NCBI GenBank assembly: GCA_014652975.1
Contig: BMZV01000007.1
Span: 1 to 64,000, forward strand
DNA length: 64,000 bases
Source of the DNA: Kocuria marina
GTDB taxonomy: Bacteria; Actinomycetota; Actinomycetes; Actinomycetales; Micrococcaceae
Direction of reading: 5' to 3'
A model generated the notes under the pieces. That model searched no databases and was not told where the DNA came from. It saw nothing but the letters and a program-made list of their open reading frames with translations. Of this stretch, positions 54,467-63,090 are shown in pieces. Both the position numbers and the translations under genes were made by a program. Numbering within the stretch: position 1 is the first letter of the stretch; the number at the start of each line of letters is the position of its first letter.

Positions 54467-55123
54467 ATGCGCATCGTGATTGCCGAGGACGCCGTGCTGC
54501 TGCGCGCCGGACTGGTCCGCCTGCTCACGGATGCGGGGCACGAGATCGTGGCCGAGACGGATACCGCCGAGGGACTCGTGCGGGCCGTGGAGGAACACCG
54601 GCCGGACTTCGCGCTTGTGGACGTACGACTGCCACCCACCTTCACCGACGAGGGGATCCGCGCCGCGGTGCTCATCCGCTCGAGCCACCCCGGCGTGGCC
54701 GTGCTGGTGCTGTCCCAGTACGTGGAGGAGCGCTACGCGTCCGAGCTCATCGCGTCCCGCCGGGAGGGGCTGGGCTACCTGCTCAAGGACCGCGTGGCGG
54801 ACGTGGACCAGTTCCTGGAATCCGTGCAGACCGTGGGCTCGGGCGGGACCGTGCTGGACCCGGAGGTGCTCACCCAGATCCTGGTGCGCTCGCGGCGCCG
54901 GGAGGACATGGAACTGCTGTCACCGCGCGAACGTGAGGTCCTGGCGCTCATGGCGCAGGGACTGTCCAACGCATCCATTGCCACGAACCTCTACCTCACC
55001 GAATCGGCCGTGGAGAAACACATCGGCTCGATCTTCGCCAAGCTGGGCGTCACCTCCGAGACCGGCAACCGCAGGGTTCTGGCCGTTCTCAAGTACCTGG
55101 GCTATTCGGACCACTCTCTTTAG
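54467..55123 (+). CDS. NarL/FixJ-family response regulator
   Basis: 218 residues. The receiver has VIAEDAVLLRAGLVRLL (acidic pocket), phospho-Asp in FALVDVRLPP and Lys in GYLLKDRV. A LuxR-type HTH follows at about 145-205 (LSPREREVLALMAQGLSNASIATNLYLTESAVEKHIGSIFAKLGV in fragments). Partner of the kinase just upstream; the ATG comes 1 bp after its stop. Likely target: its own operon including the next gene. Confidence 0.93.
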   Translation: MRIVIAEDAVLLRAGLVRLLTDAGHEIVAETDTAEGLVRAVEEHRPDFALVDVRLPPTFTDEGIRAAVLIRSSHPGVAVLVLSQYVEERYASELIASRREGLGYLLKDRVADVDQFLESVQTVGSGGTVLDPEVLTQILVRSRRREDMELLSPREREVLALMAQGLSNASIATNLYLTESAVEKHIGSIFAKLGVTSETGNRRVLAVLKYLGYSDHSL

Positions 55124-55131
55124 GACATCTC

Positions 55132-56313
55132 ATGAGCAATCAGAATCCCTCGCATCCCACGCCCGATCCTCACAACGCAGCCGGCCCCCGGGACCTGCCT
55201 GATCCTCGGAACGACCGTCCCGTGGGGCGCGGTGAGCGCCGCGCCTGGAACACCGCGACCGCCGTGGTGGGCGGTGTGGGTGCCCTCGCCCTGCTGCTCG
55301 GCGGGGCCGGAACCGCCACCGCGGTGGCCATGACGCAGGAGCGGGACGGTTCGTGGACGGCGTCGTCGGACGTGGAACGGATCCGGATCGACACCCCCTC
55401 GGGCATGGTCAGCGTGAACACGAGCCCGACCGTTGATCGTGTCCAAGTGCAGTGGCACGACTCCGGATGGTCCTTGTCCGAGCGCGGCGTCATCCCTTCC
55501 GTTCGCGACGGCGTGCTGCAGCTGGATATGCCCGGCCGGCCCTCTCAATGGGGTTCCGGCGTGCAAAGCGTCAGCATCACCGTTCCTCAGGACGGCCCGC
55601 GCACCTCGCTCGACCTCAAGAGCGGCACGGGAGCGGTGCACGTGAACGGCACGTACCGGGACGTGCGGGCGAGGACCGATCTGGGGTCCATCAGCGCCAC
55701 GGACGTGGAGGCCGCTGTGTTCGACGCCCACGCCACCACGGGTCAGGTGCTCCTGGACGGGGTCAGCGTGAAGAACCGGCTGGACGCGCACGCCAACCAG
55801 GGCGGGGCGCTCGTGAACGTGCGGGGCACGGCTCCTCAGCGCACCTCGGTCACCGCGACCAGCGGGGTTTACGGGATCTCGATGCCCGCTGCCGACTACT
55901 GGTACCCGCAGGACAGCCAGCGCGACGTCGCGGACCCGCGGCACCCCGTGACCACGACGCCGGGGTCCAACGAACGGCCGGGTGGGGCTCGTTCCTCGGG
56001 TGCGCCCACCTCTCCGGACTATACGGGCGACGACGCCGCGCGGCCGTCCGAGGTCAGCGCGGACACGGTGTGCGCCGCAGCCCCCGAGGGCCAGCCGTGC
56101 TTGTTCGTGTCGGGTACGCCGGTGGGCGTCAATGACTACTCCTACATGCGGGAGTGGAGCCAGGGGTGGGACGAGGTGGCCCGCGAGTACGGGGAGGCGC
56201 CTCGGTCTTCCGAGCGGGCGACGGAGTCGAAGCAGCCCATTGACCGTGCAACGGATGCGGCCATGGCATCCCCCACGGGATCCGCCACACCGTCCCCCGC
56301 CGACGGGAACTGA
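55132..56313 (+). CDS. membrane-anchored DUF4097-like adhesin/sensor-domain protein
   Basis: 393 residues. A Pro/Asn-rich cytoplasmic start (1-42) and one helix (about 43-66, VVGGVGALALLLGGAGTATA) lead to an extracellular beta-rich domain. It shows the DUF4097 pattern (VERIRIDTPSGMVSV, TSLDLKSGTGAVHVNGTYRDVRA, LGSISATDVEAAVFDAHATTGQVLL). A disordered tail follows with two Cys (VCAAAPEGQPCLF). It starts 8 bp after the response regulator and is probably part of the same operon. Role unknown; related proteins sit next to kinases of the LiaS type. Confidence 0.78.
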   Translation: MSNQNPSHPTPDPHNAAGPRDLPDPRNDRPVGRGERRAWNTATAVVGGVGALALLLGGAGTATAVAMTQERDGSWTASSDVERIRIDTPSGMVSVNTSPTVDRVQVQWHDSGWSLSERGVIPSVRDGVLQLDMPGRPSQWGSGVQSVSITVPQDGPRTSLDLKSGTGAVHVNGTYRDVRARTDLGSISATDVEAAVFDAHATTGQVLLDGVSVKNRLDAHANQGGALVNVRGTAPQRTSVTATSGVYGISMPAADYWYPQDSQRDVADPRHPVTTTPGSNERPGGARSSGAPTSPDYTGDDAARPSEVSADTVCAAAPEGQPCLFVSGTPVGVNDYSYMREWSQGWDEVAREYGEAPRSSERATESKQPIDRATDAAMASPTGSATPSPADGN

Positions 56314-56351
56314 GACTCCCACTACCGGGCGTACGGGTCCGGGAGCGGGCC

Positions 56352-56389
56352 CCCCGCGTCACCGCTGACCAGGTGGGCGCGGGGTTTTT
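56352..56389 (+). terminator. intrinsic terminator of the two-component operon
   Basis: CCCCGCG (56352-56358) pairs with CGCGGGG (56378-56384) and is followed directly by TTTTT (56385-56389). It lies 38 bp after the DUF4097-like stop. Confidence 0.75.
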
Positions 56390-56439
56390 CATGGGCGTTT
56401 ACACGCGCCGGCGCGGTCGTGGTTGGTGACATCCTGCTG

Positions 56440-56870
56440 GGTGAAGGCGGCCGCCCAGGCTGCCGAGCTGCACGAGGCTCTGGCCAAGACACAGGACGAT
56501 CATCTGCCCTACGTGACGATTGAGGGGGCACGTTGATTCCCACCAATCGGGTCGCCGAATGGACGGAGGCCGGTAATCACGCCTAGTACTTGGGCAAGCA
56601 CAAGAGATTCGGCAATAGTGTCCCAGTCATCGCCGACCCCACCGGCTTCCCGCTGTGGACCTCCCCGGTAGAACCCGGCTCCACCCACGACATCACCGCA
56701 GCCCGGGCCCACTGCTTGGGCGCCCTGTACCAGGTCGCCGCCAAGGGTTTGCCGACCCTAATCGACAAGGGTTACCAAGGGGCTGGGATCGGGGTGCACG
56801 TCCCCTTCAAAGGCTCCCGCCTCGGGGCCGATAACCGGCCATACGTAAAGGGCGCGCCGAGCACTGATGC
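56440..56870 (+). pseudogene. decayed DDE transposase (IS5-like, DDE_4 type)
   Basis: Fragments of one transposase in shifting frames. AAELHEALAKTQDDHLPYVTIEG (near 56455-56525) is followed by a frameshift and LIPTNRVAEWTEAGNHA. Then comes an in-frame TAG, then YLGKHKRFGNSVPVIADPTGFPLW and VEPGSTHDITAARAHCLGAL, with KGYQGAGIGVHVPFKG at the end. The catalytic Asp and Glu surroundings are partly there, but the N- and C-termini are gone. It marks the left border of the copper island. The stretch 56880-57087 beyond it holds no gene I can name. Confidence 0.8.
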
Positions 56871-57087
56871 AATCGGTGTCCACGGGTCCATCAACAGTTG
56901 CTAGGTCAGTGCTGGAAGTGCGATTGATCGCCCAACTGAAGGTATGGGAGGCCTGCACAGAGCCGTGCATTTGGGGCGGGTCGATTTTCGCCTTGGTGGT
57001 CCCGTAGAAGCATTGCCAGAGGCTGATGCCGGTGCTCCACTGGAACAACAGGCCTGTTCTGGGCTCGTTCGACCAAGGGGGATCATC

Positions 57088-57246
57088 ATGGCTGGTCATG
57101 ACAAGCAGGCCGAGCACACCAAGGCGGAGCATACCCACGGTGAGAATTGTGGGCACGAGACCGTGGAGCACGGTGATCATGTGGACTATCTCCACGACGG
57201 TCACCGGCATGCGGAGCATGAGGACCACTACGACGAGTGCGCGTAG
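57088..57246 (+). CDS. His-rich mini-protein, probable metal binder
   Basis: 52 residues, of which about a quarter are His, plus a single Cys pair (GENCGHETVEHGDHVDYLHDGHRHAEHEDHYDEC in parts). Homologues of this size with HVDYLHDGHRH occur beside metal-transport genes and are sometimes labelled zinc-transporter accessory proteins. AAGGGGGAT precedes ATG 57088. It is followed by a terminator, so it forms a unit of one gene. Binding of Cu or Zn is inferred from composition. Confidence 0.72.
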   Translation: MAGHDKQAEHTKAEHTHGENCGHETVEHGDHVDYLHDGHRHAEHEDHYDECA

Positions 57247-57264
57247 CCTGCCCCTGGCATCCTT

Positions 57265-57297
57265 CAAGAGGCCCCTCTTCTGTGCAGGGGTCTCTTG
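57265..57297 (+). terminator. terminator of the His-rich gene
   Basis: CAAGAGGCCCCT pairs with AGGGGTCTCTTG (one G-T pair) across 9 bases, 19 bp after the stop. It is followed by CTCTGC rather than a long T-run. Confidence 0.6.
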
Positions 57298-57435
57298 CTC
57301 TGCACCGACCAACGGTTGAGGGATAGTCCTTGCCGCCCTGCTCTGGGCGCGCACATCAACGGGTGTGCTGTGCGACCGCTTGGGACGAGGACAGGGCAGG
57401 GACACCCGCCCACGAGCTGGTGGGTGCGAACCGGG

Positions 57436-58311
57436 TCAGAGCAGCTGTTCGGTGGTGTTCCCGCCGTCGGTGCTCCGCAGAACGGTGCTGTCGGCCACCA
57501 TTAGAACCTCGATCTCACCGTCCGCGGTGATGCTTGCGCCCAGGGCGGTGATCTCCCCGACCGGCTGGTCGCTGGCGGTCCAGGTGTCCCCGGCGTCTGT
57601 GCTGGTCAGCAGGTGTCCATCGATTCCCGCCCCGACGATGGTATTCTCGTCGGCCCAGGCGATCAGGGATATCAGCTGCGGGGTGTCCAGGGTGTTCCAG
57701 GTGGCGCCGTTGTCGGTGGAGCGCAGGACCCCGTCCTGGGTGGTGGCCAGGATGATACCTGTGTCCGGGTTGATTGCCAGGGCTGCCGGGGCGGAGGGGA
57801 TCTCGAGAATGTCCCAGGTGCGGCCGTTGGAGCTGGCGCGCAGTTGGCCGTCGAAGCCGAGCACCCCGGTCGGGCCGGCGGCCAGGGCGTGGAAGTCCGA
57901 TTCTCCGCCCCGGGAGAGCACCTGCCAGGTCTGGCCCTGATCGGTGGATTCGATCAACCCGACCGGCTCGGGCAGGTCGGTGCCGGGCCCGGGGTGGCCC
58001 GAGGCCAGATAACGGCCCTCGGGGGTGACGGTGAAGCCCATCAGGTCCACGACCGGACCCATCTGGGTCAGTTCCCCATCCTGCAGGTGGAACAGGCCCT
58101 CATGGGTGGCCAGCAGGATCGTCCCTGCCCCGGCCCCGCCTCCGGTCACCGTGTCGCGGGTGATGGCGTGCACGTGGGTGATCGCCGTCCCGGGGCTGCT
58201 CGCTTCGGCCGGTGCCGGGGTCTGCGCCGGGGACGCACAGGCTGCCAGGGCGCCGGTACCGAGGAGGCCGAGGCCGCCGAGGACCAGGCTTCTGCGGGTG
58301 AGGAGGTTCAT
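57436..58311 (-). CDS. BNR-repeat (sialidase-like beta-propeller) lipoprotein
   Basis: 291 residues. The signal has a twin-arginine start (TRRSLVLGGLGLLGTGALAAC) and lipobox LAAC. The body has Asp-box repeats: STDQGQTWQV, SSNGRTWDI, STDNGATWNT, STDAGDTWTA and STDGGNTTE. It matches the F510_1955-type propeller proteins that occur in copper-resistance loci; no hydrolase activity should be assumed. Start at ATG 58311. Divergent from the copper two-component genes; the 160-bp gap holds a TTGAAGG/GCGAAG direct-repeat-like region near 58395 that could bind the regulator. Confidence 0.85.
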   Translation of the reverse strand: MNLLTRRSLVLGGLGLLGTGALAACASPAQTPAPAEASSPGTAITHVHAITRDTVTGGGAGAGTILLATHEGLFHLQDGELTQMGPVVDLMGFTVTPEGRYLASGHPGPGTDLPEPVGLIESTDQGQTWQVLSRGGESDFHALAAGPTGVLGFDGQLRASSNGRTWDILEIPSAPAALAINPDTGIILATTQDGVLRSTDNGATWNTLDTPQLISLIAWADENTIVGAGIDGHLLTSTDAGDTWTASDQPVGEITALGASITADGEIEVLMVADSTVLRSTDGGNTTEQLL

Positions 58312-58471
58312 GGGTCCTTTCCGCCTCGCGTTACCTCGCGAGGACCACCCCCCCATTGTCGATCGCCCGGGAAGGGGGCCTGCGGCGTTTTCCTTGAAGG
58401 TTTGGCGAAGATTCCCGCTGGGACCAGCCATCAGCGCCGGTGCGTGCCGGGTCGAGAGGGACACTGAAGGC

Positions 58472-59173
58472 ATGAATCCTGGCATCGATGCGGTGGCCGG
58501 ACGGGTGCTGGTGGTCGACGACGAGAAGCCACTGGCCCAGATGATCGCCACTTATCTCACCCGCGCCGGCTATGACGTGGCCACCGCCCACACCGGGCCG
58601 GAGGCGGTGGAGGCCGCCCGCGCTCAGGCTCCGGACGTGGTGGTGTTGGACCTGGGATTACCCGGGCTGGACGGGATCGAGGTGTGCCGCAGGATCCGGG
58701 GTTTTTCCGAGTGCTATGTGCTGATGCTCACCGCCCGCGGGGACGAAGACGACAAGTTGGCCGGACTGGCCGCCGGGGCCGATGACTACATCACCAAGCC
58801 CTTCAGCGTGCGCGAGCTCGTCGCCCGGGTGGCTGCGGTGCTGCGCCGTCCGCGCACCACCGTGACCGCGGTGGAGCCGGCCCGGGTGTTCGGGGCGTTG
58901 AGCATCGACCTCACCGCCCACCAAGCGCGGATAGACGGTGAGCCGGTGGCCTTGACCCGCACCGAGTTCGAACTGCTGGCCGCCCTCACCGCCCGCCCGC
59001 ACCAGGCCCTCACCCGCAGACAGCTCATCGACACCGTGTGGGGTCCGGCCTGGGTGGGTGATGAACGGATCGTGGATGTGCACATCGGTCACCTGCGCCG
59101 GAAACTCGGCGAGGACAAGGCCACCTTCATCGACACCGTGCGCGGGGTCGGCTACCGGATGGTGACCCGGTGA
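58472..59173 (+). CDS. OmpR-family response regulator (CopR/CusR-like)
   Basis: 233 residues. Receiver: VLVVDDEKPLAQMIATYL, phospho-Asp in VVVLDLGLPGLDG, Lys in DDYITKPFSV. The C-terminal winged helix has LTRTEFELLAAL, VDVHIGHLRRKLGED and TVRGVGYRM. It is coupled to the kinase by a GTGA overlap. The copper role is inferred from position between copper genes. Confidence 0.92.
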   Translation: MNPGIDAVAGRVLVVDDEKPLAQMIATYLTRAGYDVATAHTGPEAVEAARAQAPDVVVLDLGLPGLDGIEVCRRIRGFSECYVLMLTARGDEDDKLAGLAAGADDYITKPFSVRELVARVAAVLRRPRTTVTAVEPARVFGALSIDLTAHQARIDGEPVALTRTEFELLAALTARPHQALTRRQLIDTVWGPAWVGDERIVDVHIGHLRRKLGEDKATFIDTVRGVGYRMVTR

Positions 59174-60315
59174 GGGGCCAGCGGCGCAATCGAGGGTTGG
59201 CTTCCCGGTTCTTCCTGGCCCAGGTCATCGTGGTGGCCGCCAGCATCCTCGCCGCTGTGGTCGTGGCCTCTTTGGTCGGCCCGCCGATCTTCCATGAGCA
59301 CCTGATCATGGCCGGGCACGCGGAGAACTCCCCGGAACTGTTCCATGTCGAGCAGGCCTACCGCGACACCAACCTGATCATCCTGGGCGCAGCCCTGGGT
59401 ACCGCCGCGGTGTGCGCGGCGGCGGTGACCTGGTTCTTCACCCGCCGCCTCCAACGGCCCCTGGGCGCCCTCACCGCCGCCGCCCAGGGCATGGCCCGCG
59501 GGCGCTACGACACCCGGGTCCCCGCCCTGGGCGCCGGAGCCGAGGTGGACGCGGTGGCCACCTCGTTCAACACCATGGCCACCCGGCTGCAGCGCACCGA
59601 GGACACCCGCCGGCGGATGCTCTCGGACCTGGCGCACGAGATGCGCACCCCGATCTCGGTGCTCTCCGTCTACTGCGAAGCTCTCCAGGACGGGGTGACG
59701 CACTGGGACGAGGCCACCGGGGCGCTGATGACCGACCAGCTAGCGCGCCTGACCCGGCTGGTCGAGGACATCCACGACGTCTCCCGGGCCGAGGAGGGCC
59801 GGATCGAGCTGGACTGCTCTCCACACCCTGTCGAGGAGCTGCTGCGCACCGCGGTCGAGGCCCACCGGGAGGCCTACGCCGCCAAGGGCGTGCACCTGGT
59901 GCTCGACGCCGGCGACGTCGGCAGGGTCGTGGAGGTGGACCGGCAGCGGATCGGTCAGGTGCTGGGCAACCTGCTCACCAACGCCCTGCGCCACACCCCA
60001 CCCGGTGGCACGGTCACCGTGGGTGCCACCGCTCACGGCCCGCACCGGCTCGCCCTGAGCGTGGCCGACACCGGCGACGGGATCACCGCCGAACATCTGC
60101 CCCAGGTCTTCGAGCGTTTTTGGCGCGGAGACACCGCCCGGGACCGCGATCACGGCGGCTCCGGGATCGGGCTGACCATCTCCCGGGCCCTGGTCGAAGC
60201 CCACGGCGGCACGCTGAGCGTCACCTCCTCCGGGTCCGGGGCCGGATCGGTCTTCACCATGGAGCTCCCCCGTCCCACCCGGCACCGCACCCGTGAAGCC
60301 AGGGCCACCGCATGA
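59170..60315 (+). CDS. HAMP-domain sensor histidine kinase (CopS/CusS-like)
   Basis: 381 residues from GTG 59170. Two membrane helices (about 15-37 and 62-83) flank a very short external loop of about 25 residues containing two His and one Glu-Leu-Phe-His. HAMP follows, then LSDLAHEMRTPISVLSVYCE (phospho-His), the N box QVLGNLLTNALRHTPPGG, and the G boxes VADTGDGI and GGSGIGLTIS. The small sensor loop limits it to small ligands or metal at the membrane. Partner of the preceding regulator. Confidence 0.9.
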   Translation: MRGQRRNRGLASRFFLAQVIVVAASILAAVVVASLVGPPIFHEHLIMAGHAENSPELFHVEQAYRDTNLIILGAALGTAAVCAAAVTWFFTRRLQRPLGALTAAAQGMARGRYDTRVPALGAGAEVDAVATSFNTMATRLQRTEDTRRRMLSDLAHEMRTPISVLSVYCEALQDGVTHWDEATGALMTDQLARLTRLVEDIHDVSRAEEGRIELDCSPHPVEELLRTAVEAHREAYAAKGVHLVLDAGDVGRVVEVDRQRIGQVLGNLLTNALRHTPPGGTVTVGATAHGPHRLALSVADTGDGITAEHLPQVFERFWRGDTARDRDHGGSGIGLTISRALVEAHGGTLSVTSSGSGAGSVFTMELPRPTRHRTREARATA

Positions 60316-60325
60316 CCCCACCCCC

Positions 60326-60354
60326 TTGCACCATACCCCTAGGGGGTATATACC
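60326..60354 (+). promoter_or_regulatory. copper promoter with CsoR-like operator in the spacer
   Basis: -35 TTGCAC (60326-60331) and -10 TATACC (60349-60354) are 17 bp apart. The spacer holds ATACCCCTAGGGGGTAT (60333-60349), the ATACCCC/GGGGTAT layout known for CsoR/RcnR-family sites. A repressor bound here would block polymerase. No csoR gene is in the window. Confidence 0.75.
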
Positions 60355-60412
60355 TGGGGGTGATGAGACCGTTCCCGACCCTCACCACCCGAACCGATCG
60401 AAAGAGCTTGAG

Positions 60413-60742
60413 ATGACGAACTCGACCCGCTCCCCGTTGCCGATGGCCTCCACCGGATGCGCCTGCTGCGCCCCGACCCCGGCGACCAACCACACCGTCC
60501 CTGCGGCTGGGACGACTTCGGCCGGATCAACCGCGACCTACCAGGTGGAGGGGATGACCTGCGGCCACTGCGCCAGCAGCGTCACCGAGGAGCTCACCAC
60601 CGTGGACGGGGTGAGCGAGGTGCACATCGACCTGGTGGCCGGGGGGATCTCCACGGTCACCGTCACCGCCGATCGGGCGCTGTCCGTGGAAGCGGTTCGC
60701 GCGGCCGTGGAGGCCGCCGGCTACACCCTCGTCAGCGCCTGA
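60413..60742 (+). CDS. copZ: CopZ-like heavy-metal-associated domain protein
   Basis: 109 residues. The N-terminal 40 contain GCACCAP, an additional CxC pair. The HMA domain (about 41-109) has YQVEGMTCGHCASSVTEEL with the CxxC copper ligands and the ferredoxin-like beta-alpha pattern. It carries Cu(I) to the ATPase. It is the first gene behind the CsoR-like promoter, 55 bp ahead of the ATPase. Confidence 0.9.
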   Translation: MTNSTRSPLPMASTGCACCAPTPATNHTVPAAGTTSAGSTATYQVEGMTCGHCASSVTEELTTVDGVSEVHIDLVAGGISTVTVTADRALSVEAVRAAVEAAGYTLVSA

Positions 60743-60797
60743 CGAGCCCCATGACTATTTCGGCCCCTCTGCAGGGCCTGCGCGGAAGGAGCACATC

Positions 60798-63047
60798 ATG
60801 AGCACCCCGCACCACCACGACCATCCCCGCCCCGCCGTCCCGGGCCACGAGCACCCCGGCCACGGCCCGGAGCAGCCCCTGGACCACCACAGCCACGGGC
60901 GCCACGCCGACGCCGACACCCACGGGCAGGCCATGCCCGCCGATCACCCCCACTCGGGCTTCGATGAGGATCACGTGGTCCACGCCCACGGGGAGCACGC
61001 CGGGCATTCCACGGCGATGTTCAAGAACAAGTTCTGGCTCAGTCTCGTACTGGCGGTCCCCGTGGTGATTTTCAGCCCCATGGTCGGGCACCTGCTGGGC
61101 TACCACATACCCCAATTCCCCGGCTCTGCCTGGATCCCGCCCGTGCTGGGCACGATCATTTTCTTCTATGGTGGGATGCCGTTCCTCAAAGGTGGGCTCA
61201 CCGAGCTGAAGTCCCGCCAGCCCGGGATGATGCTGCTCATTGCCATGGCCATCACGGTGGCCTTCCTCGCCTCCTGGGTGACGACCCTGGGGATCGGCGG
61301 CTTTGACCTGGACTTCTGGTGGGAGCTGGCCCTGCTGGTGGTGATCATGCTGCTGGGCCACTGGATGGAGATGCGCGCCCTGGGCGCGGCCTCCTCCGCC
61401 CTGGACGCCCTGGCCGCCTTGCTGCCCGATGAGGCCGAGAAGGTCCTCGACGGTGAGACCGTCACCGTTGCGATTCATCAGCTGGCCGTGGGCGATGTGG
61501 TCCTGGTGCGCTCCGGGGCCCGGGTGCCCGCTGATGGGACGATCATCGGCGGGTCGGCCGAGTTCGACGAGTCCATGATCACCGGGGAGTCGAAGGCCGT
61601 CTCTCGCACGGTGGGCGAGGCGGTCGTGGCCGGCACCGTGGCCACCGACAACACGGTGCGGGTGCGCGTGGAAGCGGTCGGGTCCGACACGGCCCTGGCC
61701 GGGATCCAGCGCATGGTCGCCGACGCCCAGGCCTCCTCGTCCCGAGCCCAGGCCCTGGCCGATCGGGCGGCGGCCTGGTTGTTCTGGTTCGCCTTGGTCG
61801 CCGGGCTGCTGACCGCCATCGCCTGGACTCTGCTGGGTCAGCCCGATGATGCGGTGGTGCGCACCGTGACGGTCCTGGTGATCGCCTGCCCGCACGCCCT
61901 GGGGCTGGCCATCCCGCTGGTCATCGCCCTCTCCACCGAACGCGCCGCGAAGACCGGGGTGCTGATCAAGAACCGGATGGCGCTGGAGCGGATGCGCACC
62001 ATCGACGTGGTCCTGTTCGACAAGACCGGCACCCTCACCGAGGGCGCCCACGCGGTCACCGGCGCTGCCGCTGTGCCCGGAACCTCTGAGGGAGAGCTGC
62101 TGGCCTTCGCGGCCGCTGCGGAGGCCGACAGCGAGCATCCGGTGGCTCGAGCCATCGTGCAGGCGGCCACCGCCCACCCCGAAGCCACTCGCCTGGGCCT
62201 GCGCGGCACCGACTTCCAATCGGCCACTGGCCGTGGAGTGCGCGCGAGCGTGGATGGCGCCGAGGTGATGGTGGGCGGACCGAACATGCTGCGCGAACTG
62301 GGCCTGTCCACCCCCGCCATGATCGCCGCTGCCACCCGGGAGTGGACCGACCGCGGGGCCGGGGTCCTGCACGTGCTGCGCGAGGGCACCGTCATCGGTG
62401 CCCTGGCCCTGGAGGACCAGGTGCGCCCCGAGTCCCGCGCGGCCGTCCGAGCCTTGCAGGACCGCGGGGTGAAGGTCGCCATGATCACCGGCGACGCCCG
62501 CCAGGTCGCCGACGCCGTGGGCGCCGACCTGGGCATCGACGAGGTCTTCGCCGAGGTCCTCCCGCAGGACAAGGACAGCAAGGTCACCGAACTGCAGTCC
62601 CGCGGGCTGACCGTGGCGATGGTCGGCGACGGCGTCAACGACGCCCCGGCCCTGGCCCGCGCCGAGGTCGGCATCGCCATCGGCGCCGGCACCGACGTGG
62701 CCATGGAGTCCGCCGGGGTGGTCCTGGCCGGCAACGACCCCCGCGCCGTGCTGTCGATGATCGACCTCTCCCGCGCCAGCTACACCAAGATGATCCAGAA
62801 CCTGGTGTGGGCCACCGGCTACAACATCATCGCCGTGCCCCTGGCCGCCGGCGTCCTCGCCCCGGCCGGGATCGTGCTGTCCCCGGCCGTCGGGGCGGTG
62901 CTGATGTCGGTCTCCACCATTGTCGTCGCCCTCAACGCCCAGCTGCTGCGCCGCCTGGACCTGGACCCAGCGCACCTGGCGGCCACCGATGCCGAGGACC
63001 GGGCTGCCGCCCTATCGAAGCGGCCCGCGACGGCCCCCACCCACTGA
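60798..63047 (+). CDS. copB: copper-translocating P1B-type ATPase (CopB-like)
   Basis: 749 residues. Instead of a CxxC domain, the first 75 are His-rich (HHHDH and many HGH). It has eight membrane helices. VIACPHALGLAIPL carries the CPH metal motif of the P1B-3/CopB group. Phosphorylation site DKTGTLTEG; actuator TGES; HP motif in SEHPVA; GDGVNDAPAL. It exports copper from the cell, driven by ATP. Operon with copZ and the DUF305 gene. Confidence 0.93.
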   Translation: MSTPHHHDHPRPAVPGHEHPGHGPEQPLDHHSHGRHADADTHGQAMPADHPHSGFDEDHVVHAHGEHAGHSTAMFKNKFWLSLVLAVPVVIFSPMVGHLLGYHIPQFPGSAWIPPVLGTIIFFYGGMPFLKGGLTELKSRQPGMMLLIAMAITVAFLASWVTTLGIGGFDLDFWWELALLVVIMLLGHWMEMRALGAASSALDALAALLPDEAEKVLDGETVTVAIHQLAVGDVVLVRSGARVPADGTIIGGSAEFDESMITGESKAVSRTVGEAVVAGTVATDNTVRVRVEAVGSDTALAGIQRMVADAQASSSRAQALADRAAAWLFWFALVAGLLTAIAWTLLGQPDDAVVRTVTVLVIACPHALGLAIPLVIALSTERAAKTGVLIKNRMALERMRTIDVVLFDKTGTLTEGAHAVTGAAAVPGTSEGELLAFAAAAEADSEHPVARAIVQAATAHPEATRLGLRGTDFQSATGRGVRASVDGAEVMVGGPNMLRELGLSTPAMIAAATREWTDRGAGVLHVLREGTVIGALALEDQVRPESRAAVRALQDRGVKVAMITGDARQVADAVGADLGIDEVFAEVLPQDKDSKVTELQSRGLTVAMVGDGVNDAPALARAEVGIAIGAGTDVAMESAGVVLAGNDPRAVLSMIDLSRASYTKMIQNLVWATGYNIIAVPLAAGVLAPAGIVLSPAVGAVLMSVSTIVVALNAQLLRRLDLDPAHLAATDAEDRAAALSKRPATAPTH

Positions 63048-63090
63048 CCCACCGATTTCCCACCCCTCCACAAAGCAAAGGACTGAACCC

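Larger units (their letters stand above)
2154..56039. repeat. dispersed 11-mer GACGACGCCGC, 19 exact copies
   Basis: Plus-strand copies start at 3943, 12730, 12848, 16801, 18540, 21430, 27983, 31998, 33274, 48853, 50050, 52236 and 56029. Complement copies (GCGGCGTCGTC) start at 2154, 14334, 22579, 41379, 44373 and 54424. They lie in genes on both strands, in low-complexity linkers and in gaps (16801, 27983, 31998). None was found after 56.1 kb. By base composition alone well under one copy is expected. Confidence 0.75.

Noticed and set aside
56758-57405. 215-codon minus-strand frame across the His-rich gene and transposase remnant
   Set aside because: Runs antisense through both recognised features and has no ribosome site or family pattern.
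60732-62975. 747-codon minus-strand frame opposite the copper ATPase
   Set aside because: Gly/His/Gln-rich shadow without motifs; the plus-strand ATPase explains the openness.
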